NCBI RefSeq assembly: GCF_028200735.1
Contig: NZ_JAQKPV010000015.1
Span: 1-64,000, forward strand
Direction of reading: 5' to 3'
Source of the DNA: Streptomyces sp. ACA25
GTDB taxonomy: Bacteria; Actinomycetota; Actinomycetes; Streptomycetales; Streptomycetaceae
DNA: 64,000 nt
The notes under the pieces are model-generated. The model searched no databases, was not told where the DNA came from, and worked only from the letters and a program-made list of their open reading frames with translations. Positions 34,204 to 42,505 of the stretch are shown one piece after another. Numbering within the stretch: position 1 is the first letter of the stretch; each line of letters opens with the position of its first letter. Made by a program: the position numbers and the translations under genes.

Positions 34204-35018
34204 GCGCGATGACCGCCTCGGCCGACGAGCCGCTCGTGCTCGGCGGGGCCCGCCTCGCGTCCCGGCTGATCATGGGCACCGGCGGAGCGCCCAGTCTGGA
34301 GGTTCTGCGCGAGTCGCTGGCGGCCTCCGGAACCGAGCTCACCACGGTGGCGATGCGCCGGCTCGACCCCGCGGTGCACGGTTCGGTGCTGTCGGTGCTG
34401 GCGGAGCTCGGGATCGGGGTACTGCCGAACACCGCGGGCTGCTACACCGCCGGTGAGGCGGTACTGACGGCCCGGCTGGCCCGGGAGGCACTGGGCACCG
34501 AGCTGGTCAAACTCGAGGTCATCGCGGACGAGCGCACCCTGCTGCCCGACCCGGTGGAGACCCTGGACGCCGCCGAGATCCTGGTCGACGACGGCTTCAC
34601 CGTGCTGCCCTACACCAACGACGACCCGGTGGTCGCGCAGAAGCTCCAGGACATCGGCTGTGCGGCGATCATGCCTCTGGGGTCGCCGATCGGCTCCGGG
34701 CTCGGCATCCGCAACCCGCACAACTTCCAGCTGATCACCGAACGGGCCGAGGTCCCGGTCATTCTGGACGCCGGTGCGGGCACCGCCTCGGACGTGTCCC
34801 TGGCCATGGAGCTGGGCTGCGCGGGGGTCATGCTGGCCTCCGCGGTGACGCGGGCGCAGTCCCCGGTGCTGATGGCCCGGGCGATGCGGCACGCGGTCGA
34901 GGCGGGACGGCTCGCCCGGCTGGCCGGGCGGATTCCGCGCCGGCACTTCGCGGAGGCCTCCTCACCCGCCGAGGGCATGGCGGTGCTGGATCCGGAGCGG
35001 CCGGCGTTCACCGGCTGA
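34200..35018 (+). CDS. thiG: Thiazole synthase ThiG
   Basis: A 272-residue TIM-barrel enzyme that assembles the thiazole phosphate from deoxyxylulose phosphate, dehydroglycine and ThiS-thiocarboxylate. The Schiff-base Lys lies in ELVKLEVIAD (about residue 104); LPNTAGCYTAGEAV, GSPIGSGLGIRNP and VILDAGAGTASDVSLAMELG are family motifs. GTG at 34200 overlaps thiS by 4 nt; an ATG three codons later is an alternative. GC-rich inverted repeats at about 35048-35080 may end the operon. Confidence 0.97.
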   Translation: MSAMTASADEPLVLGGARLASRLIMGTGGAPSLEVLRESLAASGTELTTVAMRRLDPAVHGSVLSVLAELGIGVLPNTAGCYTAGEAVLTARLAREALGTELVKLEVIADERTLLPDPVETLDAAEILVDDGFTVLPYTNDDPVVAQKLQDIGCAAIMPLGSPIGSGLGIRNPHNFQLITERAEVPVILDAGAGTASDVSLAMELGCAGVMLASAVTRAQSPVLMARAMRHAVEAGRLARLAGRIPRRHFAEASSPAEGMAVLDPERPAFTG

Positions 35019-35196
35019 CCCGGCCGGTGCCCCCGTGCCGGGCGGCGCCCCGGCCCTCCGGAGCCCGGGGGCCGGGGAAGGTTCCGGGATTCGGGTAACC
35101 GTTCAGCTGCAGTACGGAAGCAGTCCGGAGGCAGTACGAGGGGCCCGCCGCGCACAGGTCCCGGAGCCACCGTGACGGCTCGTAAACTTGTCCGCT

Positions 35197-37119
35197 GTGA
35201 ACACCACCCTCAGGGACCCGCTGCTCGGGCAGGTACTCGACGGCCGGTACCGCGTCGAGGCACGTATCGCCGTCGGCGGCATGGCCACGGTCTACCGCGC
35301 CCTGGACACCCGGCTCGACCGGGTGCTCGCGCTGAAGGTGATGCACCCGTCGCTGGCCGTGGACGCCGAGTTCGTCGAACGGTTCATCCGGGAGGCGAAG
35401 GCCGTCGCCCGGCTGGATCATCCGAACATCGTGGGGGTGCACGACCAGAGCGCTGACGGTGCCTACGTCTACCTGGCGATGGAGTACGTGGCCGGCTGCA
35501 CCCTCCGGGATGTGCTGCGCGACACCGGTGCTCTCCCGCCCCGGGCGGTCCTGGATCTCATGGAGCCCGTGCTGGCCGGCCTGGGCGCCGCGCACCGGGC
35601 GGGCCTGGTGCACCGCGACATGAAGCCGGAGAACGTGCTGATCGGTGACGACGGCCGGGTCAAGGTCGCCGACTTCGGCCTGGTGCGCGGGGTGGACACC
35701 CAGACCTCCGCGGCCACCGGCTCCCTGCTGGGCACCCTCTCCTATCTCGCTCCGGAACAGATCGAGCACGGCACGGTCGGCACCCGTGCCGACGTGTACG
35801 CCTGCGGGATCATGCTGTACGAGCTGCTGACCGGCGCGAAGCCGCACACCGGGGACTCCGCCGCACAGGTGCTGCTGGCGCACGTCAACCGGGACGTGCC
35901 GCCGCCGTCGGAGGCGGTGGCGGGCCTGGCGGCCGAGCTGGACGCCCTGGTGGCCGGGGCCACCTCCCGGACGCCCGCGGCCCGGCCGCCCGACGCCGCC
36001 GCGCTGCTCTCCCGGTTGCGGGCCGCCCGGGCGGTGCTGACCGAGGGGCAGCTGGACACCGCGCCGCCGCGACGCGCGGAGACGGCGGCCGGCCGGGGCA
36101 GGGACGCGGCCGGGCCGGAGGATGTGACCAGTGTCGTACCGCTTCCCCCGGGAGTGACGCCCGCACACGGCACGGACCGAACCGCCCGCTTCGCCCTGCC
36201 GGAGGTGCCCCAGGCGCCCCCGGCAGCCGGCCGGCGACGGCCACTGCCCCGGCGGGCGGTGTGGGCCCTGGTGCTCGCCGTCCTCGCAGTGCTGGGCACC
36301 GGCGCCGGTCTGTGGTACATCAACTCCGGGCAGTTCACCCGGACCCCCGGGGTGTACGGGGTGCCGCAGGCGGAGGCTGAGCAGACGCTGCGGGAGGCCG
36401 GGCTGGGGGTGCGGGTCACCGAGGACTTCTCCCCCACCGTGGAACGCGGTCATGTCATCAGTACCGACCCGCAGCGCGGGGATCGGATCCGGCGGAACGC
36501 CGCGGTCACCGTCGTCGTCTCCCGCGGGCCGGAGGTGGTGACGGTTCCGGAACTGGAGGGTGTACCGGTCGAGGAGGCCCAGCAGCAGCTGACCGAGGCC
36601 GGCCTGACCCCCGGCACGGAGAGCACGGAGTTCCACGAGGACGTTCCGCAGGGGGCGGTCATCCGCACCGACCCGCCCGCGGGCCAGGAACGGCGCCCGG
36701 ACTCAGCGGTGGCCCTGGTGGTGAGCCGGGGCGTGGAGATCGACGTACCCGATGTGACCGGTGAAGCGGAGGGCACCGCCATCCAGCAGCTCGACGGCGC
36801 CGGCTTCGAGGTGGACGTCCACGGGGAGCGCGTGCACTCCGTGCATCCGGAGGGCACCGTGGCCGAACAATCGCCGGACGGGGGCGGGACCGCCGCGGTG
36901 GGCGACACCGTCACCCTGACGATCTCCAAGGGCCCCGAGATGATCGAGGTCCCGGATGTCCGGGGCATGCGCGAGCGGGAGGCCCGGGAAACGCTGGAGG
37001 AAGCGGGCTTCGAGGTCTCGGTGCGCCGCTACTTCGTGACCGGCACCGTGTTCAACCAGTCCGTGCACAGCGGGGACACCGCGGAGCGGGGTTCCACGAT
37101 CATCATCCACCTGCGCTGA
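35197..37119 (+). CDS. PASTA-domain serine/threonine protein kinase
   Basis: A 640-residue receptor kinase of the PknB class. Kinase domain residues 10-275: glycine loop IAVGGMATVYRA, catalytic Lys47, HRDMKPEN with Asp141, DFG at 159-161, and a Thr-rich activation loop (TQTSAATGSLLGTLSY). A linker precedes one transmembrane helix (about residues 354-376), then four PASTA repeats (each beginning with a VPxVxG-like strand) that bind muropeptides or lipid II outside. The frame also has an upstream TTG, but GTG at 35197 matches the family. A -10-like TAAACT ends 8 nt before this GTG, so the mRNA may be leaderless. Confidence 0.96.
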   Translation: MNTTLRDPLLGQVLDGRYRVEARIAVGGMATVYRALDTRLDRVLALKVMHPSLAVDAEFVERFIREAKAVARLDHPNIVGVHDQSADGAYVYLAMEYVAGCTLRDVLRDTGALPPRAVLDLMEPVLAGLGAAHRAGLVHRDMKPENVLIGDDGRVKVADFGLVRGVDTQTSAATGSLLGTLSYLAPEQIEHGTVGTRADVYACGIMLYELLTGAKPHTGDSAAQVLLAHVNRDVPPPSEAVAGLAAELDALVAGATSRTPAARPPDAAALLSRLRAARAVLTEGQLDTAPPRRAETAAGRGRDAAGPEDVTSVVPLPPGVTPAHGTDRTARFALPEVPQAPPAAGRRRPLPRRAVWALVLAVLAVLGTGAGLWYINSGQFTRTPGVYGVPQAEAEQTLREAGLGVRVTEDFSPTVERGHVISTDPQRGDRIRRNAAVTVVVSRGPEVVTVPELEGVPVEEAQQQLTEAGLTPGTESTEFHEDVPQGAVIRTDPPAGQERRPDSAVALVVSRGVEIDVPDVTGEAEGTAIQQLDGAGFEVDVHGERVHSVHPEGTVAEQSPDGGGTAAVGDTVTLTISKGPEMIEVPDVRGMREREARETLEEAGFEVSVRRYFVTGTVFNQSVHSGDTAERGSTIIIHLR

Positions 37120-37125
37120 GGAAAG

Positions 37126-37153
37126 TTCCCGCGCCCGCCGGCCGGCGCGGGAA
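37126..37153 (+). terminator. Hairpin terminator after the PASTA kinase
   Basis: TTCCCGCGCC pairs perfectly with GGCGCGGGAA (37144-37153) around an 8-nt loop, six bases after the kinase stop. It separates the kinase from the lytic transglycosylase gene, which has its own control region. Confidence 0.75.
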
Positions 37154-37257
37154 GACACCGGAAAACCCGGCCGTCGCGAGAATCCGGCACGCACCGGTCC
37201 CGTCCCGGGAATATCCCGCCCGCTCCGCCGCGGGGACACGCGCGGGGCGGCTTGCGG

Positions 37258-37275
37258 TTGTGAAGGCCCTCACAA
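37258..37275. promoter_or_regulatory. Perfect Crp-type box upstream of the lytic transglycosylase
   Basis: TTGTGAAGGCCCTCACAA: TGTGA-N6-TCACA with one further matching base pair on each side, an 18-bp palindrome. It lies about 200 bp before the gene start, in the 357-bp gap 37120-37476, which has no coding sequence. A candidate promoter close by is CATACGACTCCGGATAGTGG (about 37288-37307), another is at 37407-37436. Confidence 0.6.
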
Positions 37276-37406
37276 GGACCTTCGTCACATACGACTCCGG
37301 ATAGTGGGCCATTTTTCCCCGCACCCCTTCCCTCGGGCCTCCGACACGGTCGCCCCTGAGGATGACTTTCTCCTGTATCTACGGTTGTACCTAGTAAAAA
37401 GGGTCT

Positions 37407-37436
37407 TTGCCACGCCTTTTCCGGGGCTGTTACGAA
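37407..37436 (+). promoter_or_regulatory. Candidate promoter of the lytic transglycosylase gene
   Basis: TTGCCA (37407-37412), an 18-nt spacer and TACGAA (37431-37436) give a plausible main-sigma promoter, starting near 37443 and leaving a short leader of about 35 nt. The surrounding stretch 37360-37440 is markedly less GC-rich than the flanks. Confidence 0.5.
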
Positions 37437-37476
37437 TTGTCTCGAACCCCCCGAAACGAAGATGAGGTCCCCCTTG

Positions 37477-38160
37477 ATGCGTGCCACCCAGTTGCTCCGA
37501 CAGGGCCGGCTGTCCCTCACCCGGCAGGCCGCCACCACGTCGTTCGCCGGCATCGGCGTAGCCGCTCTGGCATTCACCTTCGCTCCGGTTCCCGCCGCAG
37601 CCGACACCCACCCCGTCGCCGCGGCGGCGGCCGCCGACGCCGCACCGGTCGCCCACGCGGCGGCCTCCGCGGAGCTCTCGGGGGACCACACGGTCTTCGC
37701 CGGTGAGTGGGGCACGACGGTGCGGGAGCAGATCGAGGAGCAGGAGGCCGCGGACCGCCCCGCCGGGCAGCGGGCCGAGGAGCCCGCCGCGGACCGGAGC
37801 GCGGAGCGCACGGACATCGCCCCCGCGGCCACCGCGTACTCCAACAACCTGGACGGCTGGATACGGGAATCGCTCGACATCATGGCCGCGCACGGCATCC
37901 CGGGCAGCTACGAGGGCCTGCACCGCAACATCATGCGGGAGTCCTCGGGCGATCCGTTCGCCATCAACCTCTGGGACATCAACGCCAAGAACGGCGTGCC
38001 GTCCAAGGGGCTGCTGCAGGTCATCCAGCCGACGTTCGATGCCTACCACGTCCCGGGCACGGCATACGACCTGTACGACCCGGTCGCCAACATCGTCGCC
38101 GCAGCCAACTACGCGGCCGACCGCTACGGCTCCATGGACAACGTGAACGGCCCGTACTGA
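37477..38160 (+). CDS. Secreted lytic transglycosylase (SLT domain)
   Basis: A 227-residue exported protein. I chose the ATG at 37477 (MRATQLLRQGRLSL), with GAGG 9 nt upstream; an in-frame ATG 15 nt earlier is less well placed. The signal peptide ends near FAPVPAAAD. An Ala/Glu-rich linker (residues 40-115) leads to the C-terminal SLT fold: ITGNIM-like HRNIMRESSGDPFAINLWD with the catalytic Glu, SKGLLQVIQPTFDAYH, and NIVAAANYAADRYGS. It probably cleaves glycan strands in the wall. Its Crp-type box is unusual. Confidence 0.9.
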   Translation: MRATQLLRQGRLSLTRQAATTSFAGIGVAALAFTFAPVPAAADTHPVAAAAAADAAPVAHAAASAELSGDHTVFAGEWGTTVREQIEEQEAADRPAGQRAEEPAADRSAERTDIAPAATAYSNNLDGWIRESLDIMAAHGIPGSYEGLHRNIMRESSGDPFAINLWDINAKNGVPSKGLLQVIQPTFDAYHVPGTAYDLYDPVANIVAAANYAADRYGSMDNVNGPY

Positions 38161-38201
38161 CCGGTGCCCGGCCGGCTCCGCCCGGCTGGCAAGCTGGAGG
38201 C

Positions 38202-39125
38202 GTGAGCACCACTGCGCCTCCCCCCAGCACCACCCCTCTCCACTTCCCGGCCGCCCCCCTGGGCCGGGACCGCAACCCGGTGGGAAGTCACATCCCGGTA
38301 GCCGGTGGCCTCGCGGCCACCGGCATTCCGTATGCCCGCGCGATGGGCGCCGAGGCCGTCCAGGTGTTCGTCGCCAATCCGCGCGGCTGGGCCACCCCGC
38401 CGGGCAGCCCGCGCCAGGACGAAGAGTTCCGCGCCGCCTGCACCGCCGAGGGCCTGCCGGTCCACATCCACGCGCCCTACCTCATCAACTTCGGCTCGCA
38501 CACCGCCGCCACCGTGGACAGCTCCGTACTGTCCCTGCGGCACTCGCTGCGCAGGGGACGCGCGATCGGAGCGCGCGGCGTCGTGGTGCACACCGGCTCG
38601 GCGACCGGGGGCCGCAGCCGCGCCACGGCGCTGGCGCAGGTCCGGGAGCGACTGCTGCCGCTGCTGGAGGAGCTGACCCACCCGGACGATCCCTGGCTGC
38701 TGCTCGAGCCCACGGCCGGCCAGGGATTCTCGCTGTGCTCGCTGGCCGAGGACCTGGAGCCGTATGCCGAGGCCCTGGACCGGCATCCCCGGCTGGGCCT
38801 CTGCCTGGACACCTGTCACGCCTTCGCCGCCGGACACGACCTGGCGGCGCCGGGCGGAGTCAAGGCGCTGCTGGACGAGGTGACCGACGTGCTGGGCCCG
38901 GGCCGGCTGAAGCTGATCCACGCCAACGACTCCATGGACGTCACCGGCGCCCGCAAGGACCGGCACGCGAACATCGGCGCGGGGCACATCGGCGCGGAGC
39001 CCTTCCGGGAGCTGTTCCGCCATCCGGCCACCGTTGGTGTGCCTCTGGTGATCGAGACGCCCGGCGGCCGGGAGGGCCACGCGGCGGACGTCGCCCGGCT
39101 GAAGGCGCTGCGCGACGAAGGGTGA
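38202..39125 (+). CDS. nfo: Deoxyribonuclease IV (AP endonuclease, Nfo type)
   Basis: A 307-residue AP endonuclease family 2 enzyme for base-excision repair. The zinc-binding TIM barrel shows NPVGSHIPVAGGLAAT, VQVFVANPRGW, VHIHAPYLINFGS, VVHTGSATGG, LLLEPTAGQG, LCLDTCHAFAAGHDL, HANDSMDVTGARKDRHANIGAGHIG and VIETPGG, that is the His/Glu/Asp ligands. GTG at 38202 follows GGAGG. It lies 41 nt after the transglycosylase, possibly in the same transcript. Confidence 0.95.
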   Translation: MSTTAPPPSTTPLHFPAAPLGRDRNPVGSHIPVAGGLAATGIPYARAMGAEAVQVFVANPRGWATPPGSPRQDEEFRAACTAEGLPVHIHAPYLINFGSHTAATVDSSVLSLRHSLRRGRAIGARGVVVHTGSATGGRSRATALAQVRERLLPLLEELTHPDDPWLLLEPTAGQGFSLCSLAEDLEPYAEALDRHPRLGLCLDTCHAFAAGHDLAAPGGVKALLDEVTDVLGPGRLKLIHANDSMDVTGARKDRHANIGAGHIGAEPFRELFRHPATVGVPLVIETPGGREGHAADVARLKALRDEG

Positions 39126-39163
39126 CGGACGGGGGCCGGGTACGCCGGCCGGCGCTCCGGCGC

Positions 39164-39802
39164 TCAGAGCTCAGGGCCGTCGCCCGGCTCCTCCTGATAG
39201 GAGTACCGCTGCTCGCGCTGCACCTCGCCGATGTTGTGGTACCCGCGCTCCTCCCAGAAGCCCCGCCGGTCGGCGGTCATGTACTCCACACCGCGCACCC
39301 ACTTCGGGCCCTTCCAGCCGTACAGCTGCGGCACGACCAGGCGCAGCGGGAAGCCGTGCTCGGCGGTCAGCAGCTCACCGGCACGGTGGGTGGCGAAGAC
39401 GGACCCCTCGGCGGCGAAGTCGGCCAGCCGCAGATTGGCGCTGTAGCCGTACTCGGCCCACACCATCACGTGGCTCACCCCCGGGGCCGGCGGCACCAGC
39501 TCCAGCACGGTGCGGGCCCGGACTCCGCCCCACTCGGCATCCAGCATGCTGAACCGGGTCACGCAGTGCAGGTCGGCGACCACCGTCTCGTGCGGCAGTG
39601 CCGAGAACTCCTCGTGCGTCCAGCGGTGCTTGTCACCGTCCCCGGTGGCCCCGAAGACCCGGAAGTCCCAGCGTTCGGGCCGGTATTTCGGCACCGGGCC
39701 GTAATGGGTGACGGGCCAGCCGCGCTGCAGCCGCTGTCCCGGCGGAAGGCGGTCCGGGGAGGAGTTCCGGTTCTCCTCCGCGTGACCTTCCGGTTCTCCC
39801 AT
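39164..39802 (-). CDS. Sulfite oxidase-like molybdopterin-dependent oxidoreductase
   Basis: A 212-residue protein of the sulfite-oxidase catalytic fold (YedY/MsrP-like length). The cofactor-ligating Cys80 lies in VVADLHCVTRFSMLDAEWGG; GEHGFPLRLVVPQLYGWKGPKWVRGVEYM is the other conserved part. No signal peptide or twin-Arg motif is visible from the ATG at 39802, so it is probably cytosolic, and no heme or membrane partner gene is adjacent. Substrate unknown. It is divergent from bacterioferritin. Confidence 0.88.
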   Translation of the reverse strand: MGEPEGHAEENRNSSPDRLPPGQRLQRGWPVTHYGPVPKYRPERWDFRVFGATGDGDKHRWTHEEFSALPHETVVADLHCVTRFSMLDAEWGGVRARTVLELVPPAPGVSHVMVWAEYGYSANLRLADFAAEGSVFATHRAGELLTAEHGFPLRLVVPQLYGWKGPKWVRGVEYMTADRRGFWEERGYHNIGEVQREQRYSYQEEPGDGPEL

Positions 39803-39884
39803 GACTCCATGGTGACAGACCCGTCCAACAGCGCTGCACTGCCACCCCACCGAGGTCCTCACCTGCGATTATGGACCGTATTCG

Positions 39885-39900
39885 GTAAGCCTTCGCTTAC
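39885..39900. repeat. Inverted repeat GTAAGC-N4-GCTTAC before bacterioferritin
   Basis: Perfect 6-bp arms around CTTC, in the 168-bp gap between the divergent molybdopterin protein and bacterioferritin, 71 bp before the bfr start. It resembles but does not match a DmdR iron box. A metal- or redox-responsive regulator is possible. Confidence 0.4.
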
Positions 39901-39970
39901 TGGACGCTGGCGGGTCGGTGGTGCCACGATGCGTTGACCACTGCCGTCTCTCCGGAAGGAGCGCACTGCC

Positions 39971-40450
39971 ATGCAGGGCGACCCCGAGGTCATCGAGTTT
40001 CTCAACGAACAGCTGACCGCCGAGCTCACGGCCATCAACCAGTATTTCCTGCACGCGAAAATGCAGGAGAACTTCGGTTGGACCAAGCTGGCAAAATTCA
40101 CACGTGCCGAGTCCTTCGACGAAATGAAGCACGCCGAGGTTCTCACCGACCGCATTCTGTTCCTGGAGGACCTGCCGAACTACCAGCGGCTGTTCCACGT
40201 CCGGGTCGGGCAGACGGTCACCGAGATGTTCCAGGCGGACCGCCAGATCGAGGTCGAGGCCATTGACCGGCTACGGCGCGGAATCACGGTGATGCGGGCC
40301 AAGGGCGACGTCACCTCGGCCAGGATCTTCGAAACGATCCTCGAGGACGAGGAACACCACATCGACTATCTGGATGCTCAGCTCGAGCTGATCGAGAAAC
40401 TGGGCGAGCCGCTGTACCTCGCACAGCAGATCGAGCAGCCCACCGGCTGA
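39971..40450 (+). CDS. bfr: Bacterioferritin
   Basis: A 159-residue four-helix iron-storage protein. Ferroxidase residues Glu18, Glu51, His54, and Glu127/His130 (EDEEHHIDYLDAQ) are present, and Met52 (DEMKHAEV) is the heme ligand between subunits. The ATG at 39971 has AAGGAG upstream. Its partner bfd lies convergently 23 nt downstream. It stores iron and protects against peroxide. Confidence 0.97.
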   Translation: MQGDPEVIEFLNEQLTAELTAINQYFLHAKMQENFGWTKLAKFTRAESFDEMKHAEVLTDRILFLEDLPNYQRLFHVRVGQTVTEMFQADRQIEVEAIDRLRRGITVMRAKGDVTSARIFETILEDEEHHIDYLDAQLELIEKLGEPLYLAQQIEQPTG

Positions 40451-40473
40451 CGTGCCGGAAGCGGTGCCCGACG

Positions 40474-40734
40474 TCAGGCTGCGGCGGGCTGCTGGGTGAG
40501 CGGGAGGGCCGGTACGGCGCTCCCCGCCGCGGCAGCCGACCGATGCGCTGCGACCGGCTCGCGCCGGGGACAGCCGGCACCGCGCCCCAGCAGGCCCTGG
40601 ATGCGGCGGACACAGGAACCGCAGTCGGTGCCCGCCTTGCTCTCGGACGCGATCTGACGCGGAGTGCAGGCTCCGGCCGCAGCGTGCTCACGCACCTGCT
40701 GCTCGGTGACACGGAAGCACGAACAGACGTACAC
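40474..40734 (-). CDS. bfd: Bacterioferritin-associated ferredoxin
   Basis: An 86-residue protein starting with GTG at 40734 (VYVCSCFRVTEQQVRE), with GGAGG upstream. The [2Fe-2S] cysteines Cys4, Cys6, Cys38 and Cys41 (CSC and DCGSC) match the BFD fold in its first 45 residues; the rest is a low-complexity Ala/Arg/Pro tail. Bfd donates electrons to bacterioferritin to release iron. A DmdR-type iron box lies 46 bp upstream, so it should be made when iron is short. Confidence 0.9.
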   Translation of the reverse strand: MYVCSCFRVTEQQVREHAAAGACTPRQIASESKAGTDCGSCVRRIQGLLGRGAGCPRREPVAAHRSAAAAGSAVPALPLTQQPAAA

Positions 40735-40779
40735 CGCTGACCTCCGCAGGGGATCGGATCGGCCCCCACGCGGGCTTGG

Positions 40780-40798
40780 TGAGGTAATGCTTACCTTA
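40780..40798 (-). promoter_or_regulatory. Iron box (DmdR/IdeR-type) upstream of bfd
   Basis: TGAGGTAATGCTTACCTTA matches 14 of 19 positions of the TTAGGTTAGGCTAACCTAA iron box bound by DmdR1 of Streptomyces and IdeR of mycobacteria. It lies 46-64 bp before the bfd start and 127 bp beyond the end of the DAHP synthase gene, so the likely target is bfd. Confidence 0.75.
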
Positions 40799-40824
40799 CC
40801 CCTGATGCCCGGTGGTGCCAACGC

Positions 40825-40863
40825 GCAGTGGGGCGCGGATCGATGTGATCCGCGCCCCACTGC
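40825..40863 (-). terminator. Strong 17-bp hairpin terminator of the DAHP synthase gene
   Basis: GCAGTGGGGCGCGGATC pairs perfectly with 40847-40863 around the loop GATGT. It lies 65 nt after the DAHP synthase stop and separates that gene from bfd on the same strand. A direct repeat ACCGTCTCGTC occurs between stem and gene (about 40865-40895). Confidence 0.85.
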
Positions 40864-40927
40864 ACCGTCTCGTCGGCCCGGCACCGTCTCGTCCGCCCGG
40901 GCAAGCGGCCCGGCCGGTGTGCCGTCG

Positions 40928-42277
40928 CTACTGCGCGCGGTACATCTCGGCGACCAGGAAGGCCAGGTCCAGGGACTGGCTGCGGTTCAGCCGGGGGTCG
41001 CAGGCCGTCTCGTAGCGCTGGTGCAGGTCGTCGACGAAGATCTCGTCGCCGCCCCCGACGCACTCGGTCACGTCGTCGCCGGTCAGTTCGACGTGGATGC
41101 CGCCCGGGTGGGTGCCCAGCTCCTTGTGCACCTCGAAGAAGCCCTTGACCTCGTCGAGCACATCATCGAAGCGACGGGTCTTGTGCCCGGAGGCCGCCTC
41201 GTAGGTGTTCCCGTGCATCGGGTCACTGACCCAGGCCACCTGAGCGCCGGAGGCGGTGACCTTCTCCACCAGGGTGGGCAGCCGGTCACGGATCTTGTCC
41301 GCGCCCATCCGGGTGATGAAGGTGAGCCGTCCGGGCTCGCGGTCCGGGTCGAGGCGGTCGATGAGCGTGAGCGCCTCCTCCGGGGTGGTCGTCGGGCCGA
41401 GCTTGACGCCCAGAGGGTTGCGCAGTGTCGCCGCGAAGGCGAGGTGCGCCCCGTCGAGCTGCCGGGTCCGCTCCCCGATCCACACCATGTGCCCGGAGAC
41501 GTCGTACTGCTTGCCGCTGCGCGAGTCGACGCGGGTCAGCGCCGCCTCGTAGTCGAGCAGCAGCGCCTCGTGCGAGGCGTAGAACTCCACCGCGTGGAAC
41601 TCGGCCGGGTCGGCACCGCAGGCGTACATGAAGTTCAGCGCGTTGTCGATCTCCCGGGCGAGCGCCTCGTAGCGCTGGCCGGAGGCGGAGTTCCGCACGA
41701 AGTCCTGGTTCCAGGCGTGCACCTGCCGAAGGTCGGCATACCCACCCGTGGTGAAGCCGCGCACCAGGTTCAGGGTCGCGGCCGAGGCGTGGTACATCCG
41801 GCGCAGCCGCTCCGGGTCCGGGGTCCGCGCCTCCTCGGTGAAGTCCGGGCTGTTGACGGAGTCGCCCCGGTAGGTCGGCAGCGTCACGCCGTCGCGGGTC
41901 TCCACCGGCTTGGAGCGCGGCTTGGAGTACTGCCCGGCGATCCTGCCGACCTTCACCACCGGCACGGCCGCCGCGTAGGTGAGCACCGCGCTCATCTGCA
42001 GCAGCGTCTTCAGCTTGGCCCGGATGTGGTCCGCGCTCACCTGGTCGAACGCCTCGGCGCAGTCTCCGCCCTGGAGCAGGAACGCCTCCCCCTTGGCCAC
42101 GGAAGCCAGCCGGTCCCGGAGCTGGTCGCACTCTCCGGCGAACACGAGCGGCGGATAGGTCTCGAGGTCCGCGATCACAGCGCGCAGAGCCTCGGGGTCC
42201 GGGTAGTCAGGCTGCTGCGCCGCGGGAAGGTCACGCCAGGAGGCGACGGGAGTGCTGCTGTCAGCGTTCACGGTCAC
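40928..42277 (-). CDS. Class II 3-deoxy-7-phosphoheptulonate (DAHP) synthase
   Basis: A 449-residue plant-type DAHP synthase, the first step of aromatic biosynthesis. QQPDYPD, GECDQLRDRLASVAKGEAF, FLLQGGDCAEAF, GRIAGQYSKPRSKP, HLAFAATLRNPLGVKLGPTT, TFITRMGADKIRD and PMHGNT are family motifs containing the phosphoenolpyruvate and metal contacts. The GTG at 42277 follows a -10-like TAACCT with 6 nt between, possibly leaderless. trpE(G) and trpD lie nearby. No Trp leader was seen before this gene. Confidence 0.96.
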   Translation of the reverse strand: MTVNADSSTPVASWRDLPAAQQPDYPDPEALRAVIADLETYPPLVFAGECDQLRDRLASVAKGEAFLLQGGDCAEAFDQVSADHIRAKLKTLLQMSAVLTYAAAVPVVKVGRIAGQYSKPRSKPVETRDGVTLPTYRGDSVNSPDFTEEARTPDPERLRRMYHASAATLNLVRGFTTGGYADLRQVHAWNQDFVRNSASGQRYEALAREIDNALNFMYACGADPAEFHAVEFYASHEALLLDYEAALTRVDSRSGKQYDVSGHMVWIGERTRQLDGAHLAFAATLRNPLGVKLGPTTTPEEALTLIDRLDPDREPGRLTFITRMGADKIRDRLPTLVEKVTASGAQVAWVSDPMHGNTYEAASGHKTRRFDDVLDEVKGFFEVHKELGTHPGGIHVELTGDDVTECVGGGDEIFVDDLHQRYETACDPRLNRSQSLDLAFLVAEMYRAQ

Positions 42278-42505
42278 ACCGCCAGGTTACGACCTGCGGC
42301 CCGGGCGTCCGGCCCGCGCCCGGGAAGTGAGACGGACGGTGGACACCTTTGGGCCACCCGCGGGATCCGCTCCGGAGCGCCCCGCCCCGGCCCGCGCCGG
42401 GATCGACACCTGTCGAACCATTCTGAGCCGTCCGCAATCGGTCCCTGCCGCGCCCTGCTGCGCACCGCTGACCGACGGCACTCTCACCAGGATGACGCCG
42501 AGACG

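Noticed and set aside
37120..37476. c-di-AMP (ydaO) riboswitch before the lytic transglycosylase
   Set aside because: Streptomyces wall hydrolases can have one, but none of the conserved blocks was recognisable here; only a Crp-type box and a promoter are supported.
39885..39900. Iron box in front of bfr
   Set aside because: GTAAGC-N4-GCTTAC lacks the AGGTTAGG core of the iron box, so I list it only as an inverted repeat.
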